In this document: positions 55,172 through 64,000 of the stretch, piece by piece
Layout: each line of letters opens with the position of its first letter
Numbering within the stretch: position 1 is the stretch's first letter
DNA from: Bactericera cockerelli
Taxonomy: Eukaryota > Arthropoda > Insecta > Hemiptera > Triozidae
DNA: 64,000 bases
NCBI GenBank assembly: GCA_024516035.1
Contig: CM044955.1
Location: forward strand, 47,320,969 to 47,384,968
Reading direction: 5' to 3'
Notes under the pieces: model-generated
Told to the model about the DNA's origin: nothing
Databases searched by the model: none
Seen by the model: the letters and a program-made list of their open reading frames with translations, nothing else
Made by a program: the position numbers and the translations under genes

Positions 55172-55412
55172 ACCAGCCTGGCCACTGCTAGAGGTAGTGA
55201 TGGTCTCCAGCCAACTTAATTTGAAAGTTGGCTTGTTCTGAAGCACATATTTCTATGTGCGATCAACCATCATGAGAACTTGATTTTTTTCTTTATAAGG
55301 CAATAAACCCTTGGAAACTGCCAGCTAGCCTGGCTTGTTAGGGTTGCCTAGTCCGTTCTCTGTTTATAGTTCTTTAGCGAGACATAGGTCTTCTCCCTGT
55401 TTAACATCCCCA
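55172..55412 (-). repeat. Dispersed repeat R4
   Basis: Reverse orientation: GAGACCATCACTACCTC, then GCCAACTTTCAAATTAAG, GCTAGCTGGCAGTTTCC and CTATAAACAGAGAACGG. Confidence 0.6.
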
Positions 55413-56126
55413 GCTTGCAAGTCAAACTTCCAGTTACAAGAACGGAGAATTTCAGCGTCCTGCCTTGATTATCCATTCTTAACAATCGAGTCACTGAGGC
55501 TGGTATCCTGGATCTTAGAAAATACCACCATGGTGGATCATCAGATTGATACATTTTGAAATCATGTCAACTGGAAAACTTGGTAATAGCTGAAATACCA
55601 ATTCGTTATTTGTTTGTTTCCAAGGTGACCCAAGGTAATACATCTTAACTTTTACCTTCTATTTTACATGTGAGACAAGAGACATTAACAAAAAGTAATC
55701 AATTTTCCAGCTGCTACCATGTAGAGTGAATTGGTAAATGAATTCCAGCTGTAGAAAGTAGAACCCGCTTCAGCCTGAAAAAATTGAAGGGGAATGATTT
55801 GTTTCCAAAAATATTGGTCGGAGGAGGACTAACGTTGCCAAGAAGTCGAGAAAAACATATTTTTTCTCACATAATCTAGTTCGATTTTTTTTCTGGCAAC
55901 ATTGGAGTTGTTCTCACGAAATGTTTGTAATCATTTAAGGTCTGTATTTCACGACCTTAAGCCACCGTCAATGACATCTTCTTCTTCTTAATCTATTCTT
56001 GTCACGCATCAGACCTCGATATGAAACAGCGTCATAGGTGAACCAATCCAATTGTATCTTTGACGTAGCTCAACAAGTGACAAGGAACGTGAGTCTGTCG
56101 CCATCATACTTCTGCTGCTCGCCCCC

Positions 56127-56365
56127 AATTCGCGCTGCAAACACAAATTCGTATCTGCAAATTTGCCTTTCAGTTAAGAAGCGCACATAGTGTTCTGCTT
56201 GCTGAGAATCTTTGAAACTCACATACGACTAACCTAAAATTGAATACTTCAAGGAAGAGTGAGATACAGATACGACAGTTCGTGACTAAAAGGAGTTCAA
56301 ACCACTATGTGCGCTTCCTGAAAATTTGCAGATACGACAGTTTGTGTTTGCAGCGGCGAATTGAT
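56127..56365. mobile_element. Fold-back element, ~240 bp
   Basis: GCTGCAAACACAAA, GTATCTGCAAATTT and AAGCGCACATAGTG occur in that order from the left and again, reversed, from the right. No ORF. Confidence 0.75.
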
Positions 56366-57160
56366 TGCTCCAATGTCAGCTCTTACGTGGCTCCAATTCA
56401 CTGGTAACAAGACTTACTGCTGAAAATAAAAATGTTATCGACATTAATTTTCCTCGTAAAGTCAATAAATGTGGCCCACAAGTGTTCAGAACCATTAATT
56501 GGCTCATAACAATTAGTACGAGAGAAAAGCAATTAAGTGGCAATTTATAGCGAAGATATGGCGACATGATCGCTCTCGTGCTTCTAACATATGTTGCGGT
56601 GCTCGTACCTGCAGACTGTTGGCAAATTGCGTTTTCTTTACGTTTTTAGTTTTCCTAAAAAAATCGTTACTTCATTTTAAAATCGAACAGAGAAATAACA
56701 GTCTCCTGGTTCGGAAAGTAAAGGTAAAAAAGGTCAACTCTATCCTAAATACATTTGAGAGCTGTGTTCGGGTAAAACAAGAGGACACACACGAGCTTAA
56801 TTTTACCAGAACACAAATAGTAAATATACTAATAGTAACGAAACGTCAGCATTAGCATTAAAAAGAAGTCCCATTTTTAACAAGGAATATCTAGTATTTC
56901 TTTTCAATTATTTTTCACAGCCCTTGTGCCATTTCCATTTCTAGTTCATTTCGGCTAGGAGTAATATGGTATATCTTTCAAAGTATTAGTTCACATAGTT
57001 TAAATTCGAATTCAATCATTAGATGCATCGGCGACACACTGGGTGTCACATCAGTAAAATTCGTGGGTGTCCCGCGAGTACGAAATTACGAATACACAAA
57101 TCTGACAGAGCGTTCCTGACACCCAGTTGTTAAAAAAGTCCTGCCATATTAAAGTCTAAC
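56366..57160. other. No gene recognised
   Basis: Only short, unsupported ORFs; no repeat shared with the window. Confidence 0.3.
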
Positions 57161-57164
57161 ACTA

Positions 57165-57650
57165 CCAATACTACCATCTTATAGTTCAGTACTGCCATCT
57201 TATAGCTGAGTACTGCCATCTCATAGCTGAGTACTGTCATATTATAGCTAATAACTACCATCTTATAGCTGAGTCCTGCCATCTTATAGGTAATAACTAC
57301 CATCGTATAGCTGAGTACCTACTGTCATATTATAACTGAGAACTGCCATATTATATCTGAGTACTGCCATGTTACAGCTGAAAACTGCCATATTATAACT
57401 GAGTACTGCCATGTTATAGCTGATAACTAGATACCATCTTACAGCTGAGTACTGCCATATTATAACTCAGTACTGCCATGTTATAGCTGAGTACTGCCAT
57501 GTTATAGGCACTGTCATCTCATAGATGAGTCCTAATACCATGTTACAGCTGAGTACTGCCGAGTCCTGCCATTTTATAGCTGGATCCTGCCTTGTAGGTT
57601 AGTCCTGTCATCTTACAGCTGAGCTCTTGCCATCTTATAGCTCAGATTGT
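57165..57650 (+). repeat. Minisatellite of ~21-22-bp units
   Basis: About 22 diverged units of the form ACTGCCATCTTATAGCTGAGT, with point changes and a few inserted bases. Non-coding: the unit includes TAG and TGA in different frames. Confidence 0.9.
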
Positions 57651-57654
57651 TGGT

Positions 57655-58298
57655 AATTTCTTAGCCAAAAATGGATGTATTCTTATTGTTTAATTGGTAG
57701 CATTCTTTGGAACCTGAAAGTAAGTATCAGTGGGGAGTAAATAAAGAGGTGCATTATTCAACTGTTGGTACCTATAATTTATAACGGAACTTCCTTTTTT
57801 GTCCTGATACATGGCGCTCAAACAAAATATTACTTACAAGTACTCTGTGAGTGTTTTTGCAACTTAAATGCTCTCCTAAACCATTCGGTCCAGTAGGTAA
57901 TTTTGAAGAAATGAAGTGTGGGAATCTCAGTTCTTAAATAACCTCCTTGTAAACATTTTATTAGGTTCAGCGTGCAACTATTGACCATCTTGTTGGAAGA
58001 TAGAGAGGTGTGGAGGTAATGGGGTCAGCACTAAAAATCAATGGGGCTTCTGAATTATTGAGGAGCCCCTGTTCTCATTATCGAAATGTGAAGAACCGTT
58101 TACACTAGTACTTGAATGAGAGGAGGTAATATCGAATATCTATGCACGCAGTGTGGGATGTGTTTTGCTTTGGTTTATTTCAGAGCTTTCAACTACTGTA
58201 GCCATGATATATTATGGGTAACGACAATTGTTAAAAAAGTTTGTTTTGATTTTTTTTAAGCTTATGTATGTATGTATGATTTTCTTTGTGGTGAAGCA
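57655..58298. other. No gene recognised
   Basis: AT-rich intergenic sequence with nothing I can name. Confidence 0.3.
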
Positions 58299-58299
58299 C

Positions 58300-58572
58300 A
58301 AGGCCTCTTCACAATTTTTGTGGGTAGCGCAGCATTACTAAGAGCCTCCTTTACATTTCGAACTATTCTATTACATTAATTTCTTTTTACTCTGGTAATG
58401 CCGCCACTGGTCGTTACTCATACAAGTAACTACTCATTTTTCCTCACGAGGTATGAGTGGACCCCGAACATCCAAGTACAGAGCAGAAAAAATCCTCCCC
58501 CGCTGGGAATCGAACCCAGGTCACCATGTGTGCAATGCCTAGCGCGCTAACTCGCTCTGCCACAGTGACTAC
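58300..58572 (-). mobile_element. SINE family C, full length
   Basis: Minus strand: tRNA-like head AGTCACTGTGGCAGAGCGAG, B-box GGGTTCGATTCCCAGC, body ACCTCGTGAGGAAAAATGAG, and tail ending ACAAAAATTGTGAAGAGGCC. Confidence 0.82.
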
Positions 58573-58772
58573 TTTTTTTTAAGCTTATTTGACCAAGAAG
58601 ACTAACTTTGAGTCCCTGGATAGCTGATTCGACTTTCTGTCTGGAGAAAGTATTTGAGACTTAAATCTATAAGTTTCCACATTCGCTGCTTTTTTTCTAT
58701 TCTTGAACTCAAGGTGGGACTTAAAACATCATTTTCCAAATGAAATTGATGAATGCCGCTCGTTGACAATTA

Positions 58773-58900
58773 GGGCGCAATTAATATACGTTTCTGTAAT
58801 ACCTCGTGGCGTTATGTTACGGATTGCGTACTATGTAAGATAGAGAAAACCGACGCTTAGCAATGACTGCTGATAAAGAATTTTTCTATTAATTTCGCCC
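58773..58900. mobile_element. Small TIR element M1, complete
   Basis: GGGCGCAATTAATA at the left and its near inverse at the right; TTA on both flanks; 128 bp. Confidence 0.83.
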
Positions 58901-58903
58901 TTA

Positions 58904-59114
58904 GTAATAATAATAATATCGCCTTATTTATACTGCCCGATTAGGACTATTAAGTCCCATTATTCCAGCAGTAAGCCCAAGACGTATTATTATATGTGGT
59001 AAAAATCCCAGTTGGGAGGATAACTTGTCATGTCCCGGCTGGGGTTCGAACCCACGACCTCTGGAATCTCTGGATTCACAAAGTGTCGCCTCTACCACTG
59101 AGCTACCGGGACAG
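58904..59114 (-). mobile_element. tRNA-derived SINE, family E, full length
   Basis: Minus strand: a complete tRNA-like cloverleaf head with a 7-bp acceptor stem (GTCCCGG / CCGGGAC), D-arm GCTCAGTGGTAGAG and B-box GGGTTCGAACCCC. The tail ends AATAAGGCGATATTATTATT. It sits next to an M1 copy. Confidence 0.85.
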
Positions 59115-59433
59115 ACACCGATAAATAGATCATTGATAGCACTGGTGTCTATGCCATCACTGCCATCGATGCTGTTTACACAAGAATTATTATGTTTTCC
59201 GTTACCTTGCACTCTGCCGCCCTGTCTCTTTTTTGTATAGGGCGTTCTTCACCTTTTCTGAGTATTTGGACACGTCACGCACAATGAAACGTGCAAACAA
59301 CTTCCCACAGTCCTTGTGAGCTGTGCTACCAATTATCAATATGTCCGCCTACGGTTATGCAAAATGAGTAAGAACATTGAAATATGGATTTCAAGAAGCG
59401 CGTGTTCTGTTGAAAATGTTACCTGCTCTCTTC

Positions 59434-59676
59434 GGCCCTCTTCACAATTTTTGTGGGTAGCGCAGCATTACTAAGAGCCTCCTGTTTCTTTTTACTCTGG
59501 TAATGCCGCCTCTGGTCGTTACTCATACAAGTAACTACTCATTTTTCCTCACGAGGTATGAGTGAACCCCGAACATCCAAGTAGAGAGCAGAAAAATTCC
59601 TGCCCCGCTGGGAATCGAACCCAGGTCACCATGCGTGCAATGCCTAGCGCGCTAACTCACTCTGCCACGGTGACTA
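59434..59676 (-). mobile_element. SINE family C, full length
   Basis: Same orientation and ends as the copy at 58300-58572, about 1.1 kb away; nearly identical over the body. Confidence 0.82.
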
Positions 59677-59679
59677 CTT

Positions 59680-60230
59680 CACAAATATGATAATTTGAAA
59701 ACTTTTCAATAAAATTTGCTTTAAAAGTCATCGAGCTATTCCTTAGCTTATTTTTGATAGTAAAAAATCGTTGTAAACGTTCCTTATGGATTGAAAAGAA
59801 AAGTGTTTGAAACCATGTCCTTAGTGATGAACTGGATCTATAATTCATAAACTTTTGCCTATCGCCCTGTCACTTATTCATGCATTATGTACACTTCTAG
59901 CAGAGGTTAGTGTAGAGGGTGTCTTTTTCTAGTCTTATAGGCAGGTACCTGCGGAATTGGTATGCTGAATAGACCTAATCCCCACGGTTCCCAAGCGCGG
60001 TTTAACTGAATTATGGTTCAAGCCCTATAGACCGATTAGGTAAGCGGCGGATTTCGAAACCTGGAAGCTTAGTGTCAATCCGATTGTGATAACAAAAAAT
60101 TATGAAAGCGAATTTGGCGGAAATAGATTGATACTTTGAATCTTTTGTGATATCACGATTGGATTAAACAAAATAGATGTTTGTTATTTTTTTAATCTAG
60201 TCATAACCCATCTTTAAACTAATCACCGCT
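59680..60230. other. Mostly unrecognised sequence
   Basis: A strongly diverged family A SINE may be present at 60030-60175 (GTAAGCGGCGGATTTCGAAA, TTGTGATATCACGATTGGAT). Confidence 0.35.
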
Positions 60231-60236
60231 ACTAAT

Positions 60237-60307
60237 GGTGAAATCGGGACTTGAACCACCACCTCCAGTTACAATTCCGCCCCTTATCGATCAAATTTGA
60301 GGTCGGT
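60237..60307 (-). mobile_element. SINE family A, head fragment
   Basis: GGGACTTGAACCACC to TTGAGGTCGGTT, with several missing bases. Confidence 0.6.
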
Positions 60308-60567
60308 TCAGAATTGTGCAGATGAAGTTTAGAATTTGTGTTTATCACAAGAGCGATGAAACAATTGCGCAAAGCCGCTCTACTAAATTCTATTTTTTAT
60401 TAAATCATTGTAAACGGTGGGTTTTTGTTTCTGTTATTACGTCACAAAAATAGTGGATAGCACATCATTAAAAAATCCACACCACATCATGTGCCAAAGT
60501 AACTCATTTGCGTACTCGAATACCGCCACTGGTTTCTTGTCCATACAAATAGCCACTCACAACATGC

Positions 60568-61222
60568 CGACCTCAGAAGCTTGATCGATAAGGCTACGGA
60601 CTTGTAATCTGGAGGTTGGGGGTTCAAGTACCGGTTTCAGCGTAGATTTAATAAAACGAGTTTGAGTAGTTGTGATATCACGAAAGTGATTAACTCAAAT
60701 ATGATAACTTTAGAAAGAAGCTACTCGCAACATCCATGAGCCAAAAGAATCCAGTCCCCGGGGAAATCGAACGAGGGTCTACGTATATGTAGTAGTGTCG
60801 TACCAATACAGTGGTTAAGAGCATTGCTTGCTGACCCGGAGATTTCGGGTCGAATCCCGGCCTGAGCGGAAAACTTTTGCCGATTTTTTTTTGTTTCCGG
60901 AATGGCATGGATGTAATGGTAAAGTGCCTGAAGTAATGCGACAGCGGTTCCGGGGTACTTTAAAAAAAAAATACCTTTAAAAAAAGTACAATACACTCCC
61001 TATTGTAAATACAACTTGATTGAATTTGTTCAATATTATATTGAATACACTTGTGTAGCATACTCATTCATGACTAAATCATCACACATAATGTGCGTAG
61101 GCCAAAATTGGCGTGACGGCTCACAGCCCTGACGCACTGCATTATAAATGATAATTATGAAACATTCATAATACAAGCTACACACCGTCAGCAATAGATA
61201 CACAGTTATCACAGTCATTCAT
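60568..61222 (-). repeat. Composite repeat K, copy 2 (inverted)
   Basis: The reverse complement of 45575-46232 over its whole length, with small differences: SINE A (60568-60710), tRNA-like piece, SINE B (about 60820-60960), then the unknown part. Together the two copies bracket Gbeta5 exons 6-9. Confidence 0.85.
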
Positions 61223-61489
61223 TAGGCGATGATTTTGAGTCATGCTAGGATAAATAAATCTGAGAACTAGTCAGCGCAAATAAATTTAAAAAAATCGCAT
61301 CAGCTTTTTTCAGCCAGCGGCAGCGTAGCGCGTACGTTAAACACAACAGTTCTCGTTTCTGATACTGAATTAGGTACTATTGTCAATAGCTGGAAAGTTC
61401 TCCGCGTAACTATTCTACTGATTTACTAAATTTAAAGACATGATGAAAACAGGTGACACCCGCAACCAAACTTCATAAGACAAGTTTTT

Positions 61490-61576
61490 TCCCTGGACAT
61501 ACAGAGGGGCAATGCGGCCAGCATCCTTGGCTCATTACCAGATGCTGTCCAGATGAAGGAAATCTTTTACTTATAA
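61490..61576 (+). pseudogene. Second C-terminal fragment of the repeated protein
   Basis: SLDIQRGNAASILGSL, then DAVQMKEIFYL and a TAA stop; homologous to 2008-2205. No upstream frame. Confidence 0.45.
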
Positions 61577-62160
61577 ATGTTATCATCTTTTATTTAAAAA
61601 AAGCTATAAAATTTACAAAAAATTAAGTAGTAGGTTAGATAACTTCCTTCCAATAGCTGAAAATGTGAAAAAAGAAAGAAAAAGATAAATGAATGACTAG
61701 AAAATAAGGGTAAAAAAGTTTCGTTCGTATAATCGTTCAATAAATAAAACAAAATTGAAGAAAAAAGGTAACTTTTATTCATTAAGGTAAGTAATTTGAT
61801 TCAAGAAAACGTACCTAACAGTTATGGCCTAGAAACTACGTTTTTGAAAATAATTAAATTTGCATACCTATAAAAATTTTCCAAGGTTAAAAATGTCTTA
61901 TATATTTGGTTTGCTTTTGTTCCATCATTTTAAACTAATCGTGTTAAAAAAAACACAAAAAATAAAATGGAAAAATCCGGTCCATGAATTACCCGTTAAC
62001 CCCCAGCGGACTGAAACATCACATGGTATGGTCATAGTCGATTGCATATTGAACTGAGGAGGGGGAGCCGCCGTGTTAACCAGGAGCACACTGATCAGAT
62101 AGAAGCAAATGAGATAGACGGAGATGAAAATCAGCAAGGAGGTGGAGCTAAGGGGAAAGG
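61577..62160. other. Downstream of the small heat-shock gene
   Basis: AT-rich, then GC-rich from ~62040, probably including the 3' UTR of the minus-strand gene. Confidence 0.4.
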
Positions 62161-62167
62161 GGTGGAG

Positions 62168-62344
62168 TCAGTGCTGCTCAATCTTGATGTTGGTTTCCCG
62201 GGGGGCGTCGCCACAAACACTGGCGGCGGGGGAGGTGATGATTGGCTGCGAGGGGGGTGCAGAGGCGGTGCTTTGTGGCTTCAGGGCGGGGACTCCGGTT
62301 TGAATGATGGGCACGGGACGTTCAGCGCTTTTGTCTTGTAGAGT
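62168..62344 (-). CDS. Small heat-shock protein, terminal coding exon
   Basis: Acceptor TTTTTCTTTCGCAG, in-phase reading TLQDKSAERPVPIIQTGV through to IKIEQH and TGA at 62170-62168. The sequence after the motif is longer than in many family members. Confidence 0.85.
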   Translation of the reverse strand, partial: TLQDKSAERPVPIIQTGVPALKPQSTASAPPSQPIITSPAASVCGDAPRETNIKIEQH

Positions 62345-63288
62345 CTGCGAAAGAAAAACAGAGTCATAGAGCCACAGATTTTACTGCAAAATAAAATAAA
62401 TAATAATATCCCTTATTTATACTGCCCGATTGAAGACTAAAGTCCCATTATTGCAGCAGTAAGCCCAAGACATATTATTATGTGGTAAAAATCCCAAATG
62501 GGATGATAACTTGTCATGTCGCGGCTGGGTTTCGAACCCACGACATCTGGAATCTCTGGATTCACAGAGTGCCGCCTTTACCACTGAGCTACCGGGACAG
62601 ACTGACTCGTGTCACTGTAAACGGCAGGTTAAATATTATGTGGTCACATCCTCAAATTAATGAGGAGAAATTCATGCATTGGGTGGGATTTGTACCAACG
62701 GATCCCTACGCTACCTGGATTACCAGACTAGCCCGTTAACCACTTGACTACCAGTGCAGAGTGAAGCCAACAACTTACTCTTCTAGGCGGCGTGATGGTG
62801 AGCAACTTACTCTTCTAGGCGCCGTGATGGTGAGCAACTTACTCTTCTAGGCGCCGTAATGGTGAACAACTTACTCTTCTAGGCGCCGTAATGGTGAGCA
62901 ACTTACTCTTCTAGGCGCCGTAATGGTGAACAACTTACTCTTCTAGGCGCCGTGATGGTGAGCAACTTACTCTTCTAGGCGCCGTGATGGTGAGCAACTT
63001 ACTCTTCTAGGCGCCGTGATGGTGAGCAACTTACTCTTCTAGGCGCCGTGATGGTGAACAACTTACTCTTCTAGGCGCCGTAATGGTGAGCACGCCATCC
63101 GAAGACAGACTGGACGTCACCTTCTCTATCTCCACATCCTTGGGCAGGAGGTACCTCCGCTTGAAGTGGCGGGAGATGAACCCATGCTCGTCCTCCTTCT
63201 CCTCGTGCTTTCCCTCCACAATGATGGCGCCATCAACTGTCTTGATGGTGATCTCGCTGGGGGAGAACTGCTGGATGTCCAGGATCAG
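62168..63288 (-). CDS. Small heat-shock protein (alpha-crystallin family), 3' part
   Basis: Two exons are visible: 63288-63067 (74 codons) and 62344-62168 (58 codons plus TGA), both phase 0. The upstream exon is the alpha-crystallin domain: LDIQQFSPSEITIKTVDG, GKHEEKEDEHGFISRHFKRR and SSLSSDGVLTITAP, all classical for insect small heat-shock proteins. The downstream exon carries ERPVPIIQTG, the C-terminal I/V-x-I/V motif that binds neighbouring domains, then an extension rich in Pro/Ser/Ala ending IKIEQH. Such proteins form oligomers that hold unfolding clients in the cytosol. The N-terminal region lies in exon(s) beyond 64000: the acceptor CTTGTTCCAG directly precedes 63288. The intron 62345-63066 holds two SINEs and the donor-derived minisatellite. 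Confidence 0.92.
62395..62600 (-). mobile_element. SINE family E
   Basis: Minus strand: CTGTCCCGGTAGCTCAGTGG head and the ATAAGGGATATTATTATT end; in the small heat-shock intron. Confidence 0.8.
62634..62759 (-). mobile_element. SINE family D
   Basis: Minus strand: GCACTGGTAGTCAAGTGGTT head to GTGACCACATAAT; the body is truncated. It ends just before the minisatellite. Confidence 0.75.
62771..63090 (-). repeat. Minisatellite built from the small heat-shock donor
   Basis: Exactly ten 32-bp units with no length variation. On the minus strand each unit reads CTCACCAT(T/C)ACGGCGCC, TAGAAGA and GTAAGTTG, i.e. the codons for LTITAPRR plus the donor. The unit at 63090-63059 is the genuine exon end; the other nine lie in the intron. 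Differences are confined to a few positions (GTGAT/GTAAT, GAG/GAA, one GGC). Confidence 0.96.
63067..63288 (-). CDS. Small heat-shock protein, alpha-crystallin-domain exon
   Basis: Acceptor CTTGTTCCAG on the minus strand, donor GTAAGT (63066-63061). Ends TITAPRR. A spurious longer frame runs into the first repeat unit and stops after LEE. Confidence 0.92.
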
Positions 63289-63331
63289 CTGGAACAAGAG
63301 ATAAATAACTAAATACTCTTTCTCTTATTCT

Positions 63332-63474
63332 ACCGATCTCAGTAGCTTGATCAATAAGGCTCTTGTAACCTGGAGGTCGGTGGTTCAAGTCCCGATTTCA
63401 GCGTAGATTTAGTAAATCGAGTTTGAGTAGTTGAGATATCACGAAAGTGATTAATACAAATATGATAACTTTAA
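63332..63474 (+). mobile_element. SINE family A
   Basis: ACCGATCTCAGTAGCTTGAT, GGTTCAAGTCCCGATTTCAG and the ATATGATAACTTTAAACTAA end. Confidence 0.8.
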
Positions 63475-63651
63475 ACTAAAAAAAACTTTTCTTTTATTTT
63501 TATTATTTAAATTTGGGTTTAAGGTCGCTTTCAACTGCATCGCAGCGGAAAATATCCCTAACAAACAACAACTTTGTAGCAAATAATTGCAACTTTACTG
63601 TTGCCAGATAAGGTTTATCTATTAGCTTTATTTGGGAGAGCGGCTCCTGTT

Positions 63652-63689
63652 ACTTCCGAGAAATTTCTAATATTAGAAATCGGAAGTAT
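63652..63689. repeat. R3 hairpin core
   Basis: ACTTCCGA, a 4-nt bulge, TTTCTAAT, then ATTAGAAATCGGAAGT: the arms pair except for the bulge. Same core as 6947, 30897 and 43517. Confidence 0.65.
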
Positions 63690-63849
63690 TTTTGTCTTAT
63701 CCGCTTCCCTCCTTGATTGTTGTTATCATCCTGTGTGTACTCTGTGTCTCGTGAGTCTTGTCTTGGTGTACATCTTGTTGTTATGTTCCTGCTAATGTAA
63801 CCACAGGAAGATACAACAACTGTAACCAACTTCTTGAATACATTTTTTT

Positions 63850-63954
63850 TGTCGGCTCTGAGGATCGAACCCAGGACCTTCCCCATGGCAAGAGAGTAAG
63901 TTACCACTGTGAGCTAATCGTATAATAATAATAATAATAATATCGCCTTATTTA
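63850..63954 (-). mobile_element. tRNA-like SINE head plus SINE E tail end
   Basis: Minus strand: TTAGCTCACAGTGGTAACTT and GGGTTCGATCCTCAGAGCC form a tRNA-like head. The neighbouring ATT-repeat and GGCGATATT at 63923-63952 are the tail end of family E. Confidence 0.55.
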
Positions 63955-63955
63955 A

Positions 63956-64000
63956 GTAGTCACTGTGGCAGAGCGAGTTAGCGCGCTAGGCATTGCACAC
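63956..64000 (+). mobile_element. SINE family C, cut by window end
   Basis: AGTCACTGTGGCAGAGCGAG and TTAGCGCGCTAGGCATTGCA: the first 45 bp of a family C head. Confidence 0.75.

Noticed and set aside
63083..63304. Plus-strand ORF over the heat-shock exon
   Set aside because: Shadow of the minus-strand alpha-crystallin exon.
63650..63907. N-terminal exon of the small heat-shock protein
   Set aside because: The minus-strand ORF here translates a tRNA-like SINE and the R3 hairpin and has no small heat-shock features; the true 5' exon must lie beyond 64000.

Overview
The window is nuclear DNA of an animal, most likely an insect. Exons are interrupted by GT-AG introns and the DNA is AT-rich. The one complete gene I can name, the G-protein subunit Gbeta5, reads closer to insect than to vertebrate Gbeta5. 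DNA transposons, non-LTR retroelements and 5S- and tRNA-derived SINEs fill most of the rest. A hemipteroid host is only a guess.

Layout. 1-7245: repeat-rich intergenic DNA with SINEs, fold-back elements, a broken non-LTR endonuclease piece, and one intact 198-codon SGNH-hydrolase ORF followed 65 nt after its stop by a perfect histone-type 3' stem-loop. 7246-24400: about 9 kb of satellite with a ~174-bp monomer and a 695-bp four-monomer higher-order unit. It was split by a 3.2-kb hAT transposon (8-bp target duplication, itself carrying a 5S SINE) and by a 4.9-kb CR1/Jockey-type retrotransposon with two intact ORFs. 24607-24706: assembly gap. 24707-39970: mostly gene-poor, with several MITEs (including a piggyBac-type MITE holding two identical 22-bp palindromes) and a small intronless DUF1294-like membrane protein gene on the minus strand. 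40026-52698: the nine coding exons of Gbeta5 on the plus strand; its introns are crowded with SINEs. 53000-62000: intergenic repeats and a 22-bp-type minisatellite. 62168-63288: the last two coding exons of a small heat-shock protein (alpha-crystallin family) on the minus strand; its 5' exons lie beyond the right edge.

Main observation. In both multi-exon genes a 5' splice site has become the unit of a minisatellite. After Gbeta5 exon 6 the last exon bases plus the donor are repeated about 20 times (~26-bp unit). After the small heat-shock exon the last eight codons plus the donor are repeated ten times (exactly 32 bp each). Each array therefore offers a ladder of near-identical donors. The SGNH ORF with a histone-type 3' end is the second item worth following up.

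Quality. One stretch of satellite (about 13135-15130) is riddled with single-base deletions, and Gbeta5 exons 7 and 8 each lack one G. Both look like residual long-read assembly errors, so I treat Gbeta5 as functional.
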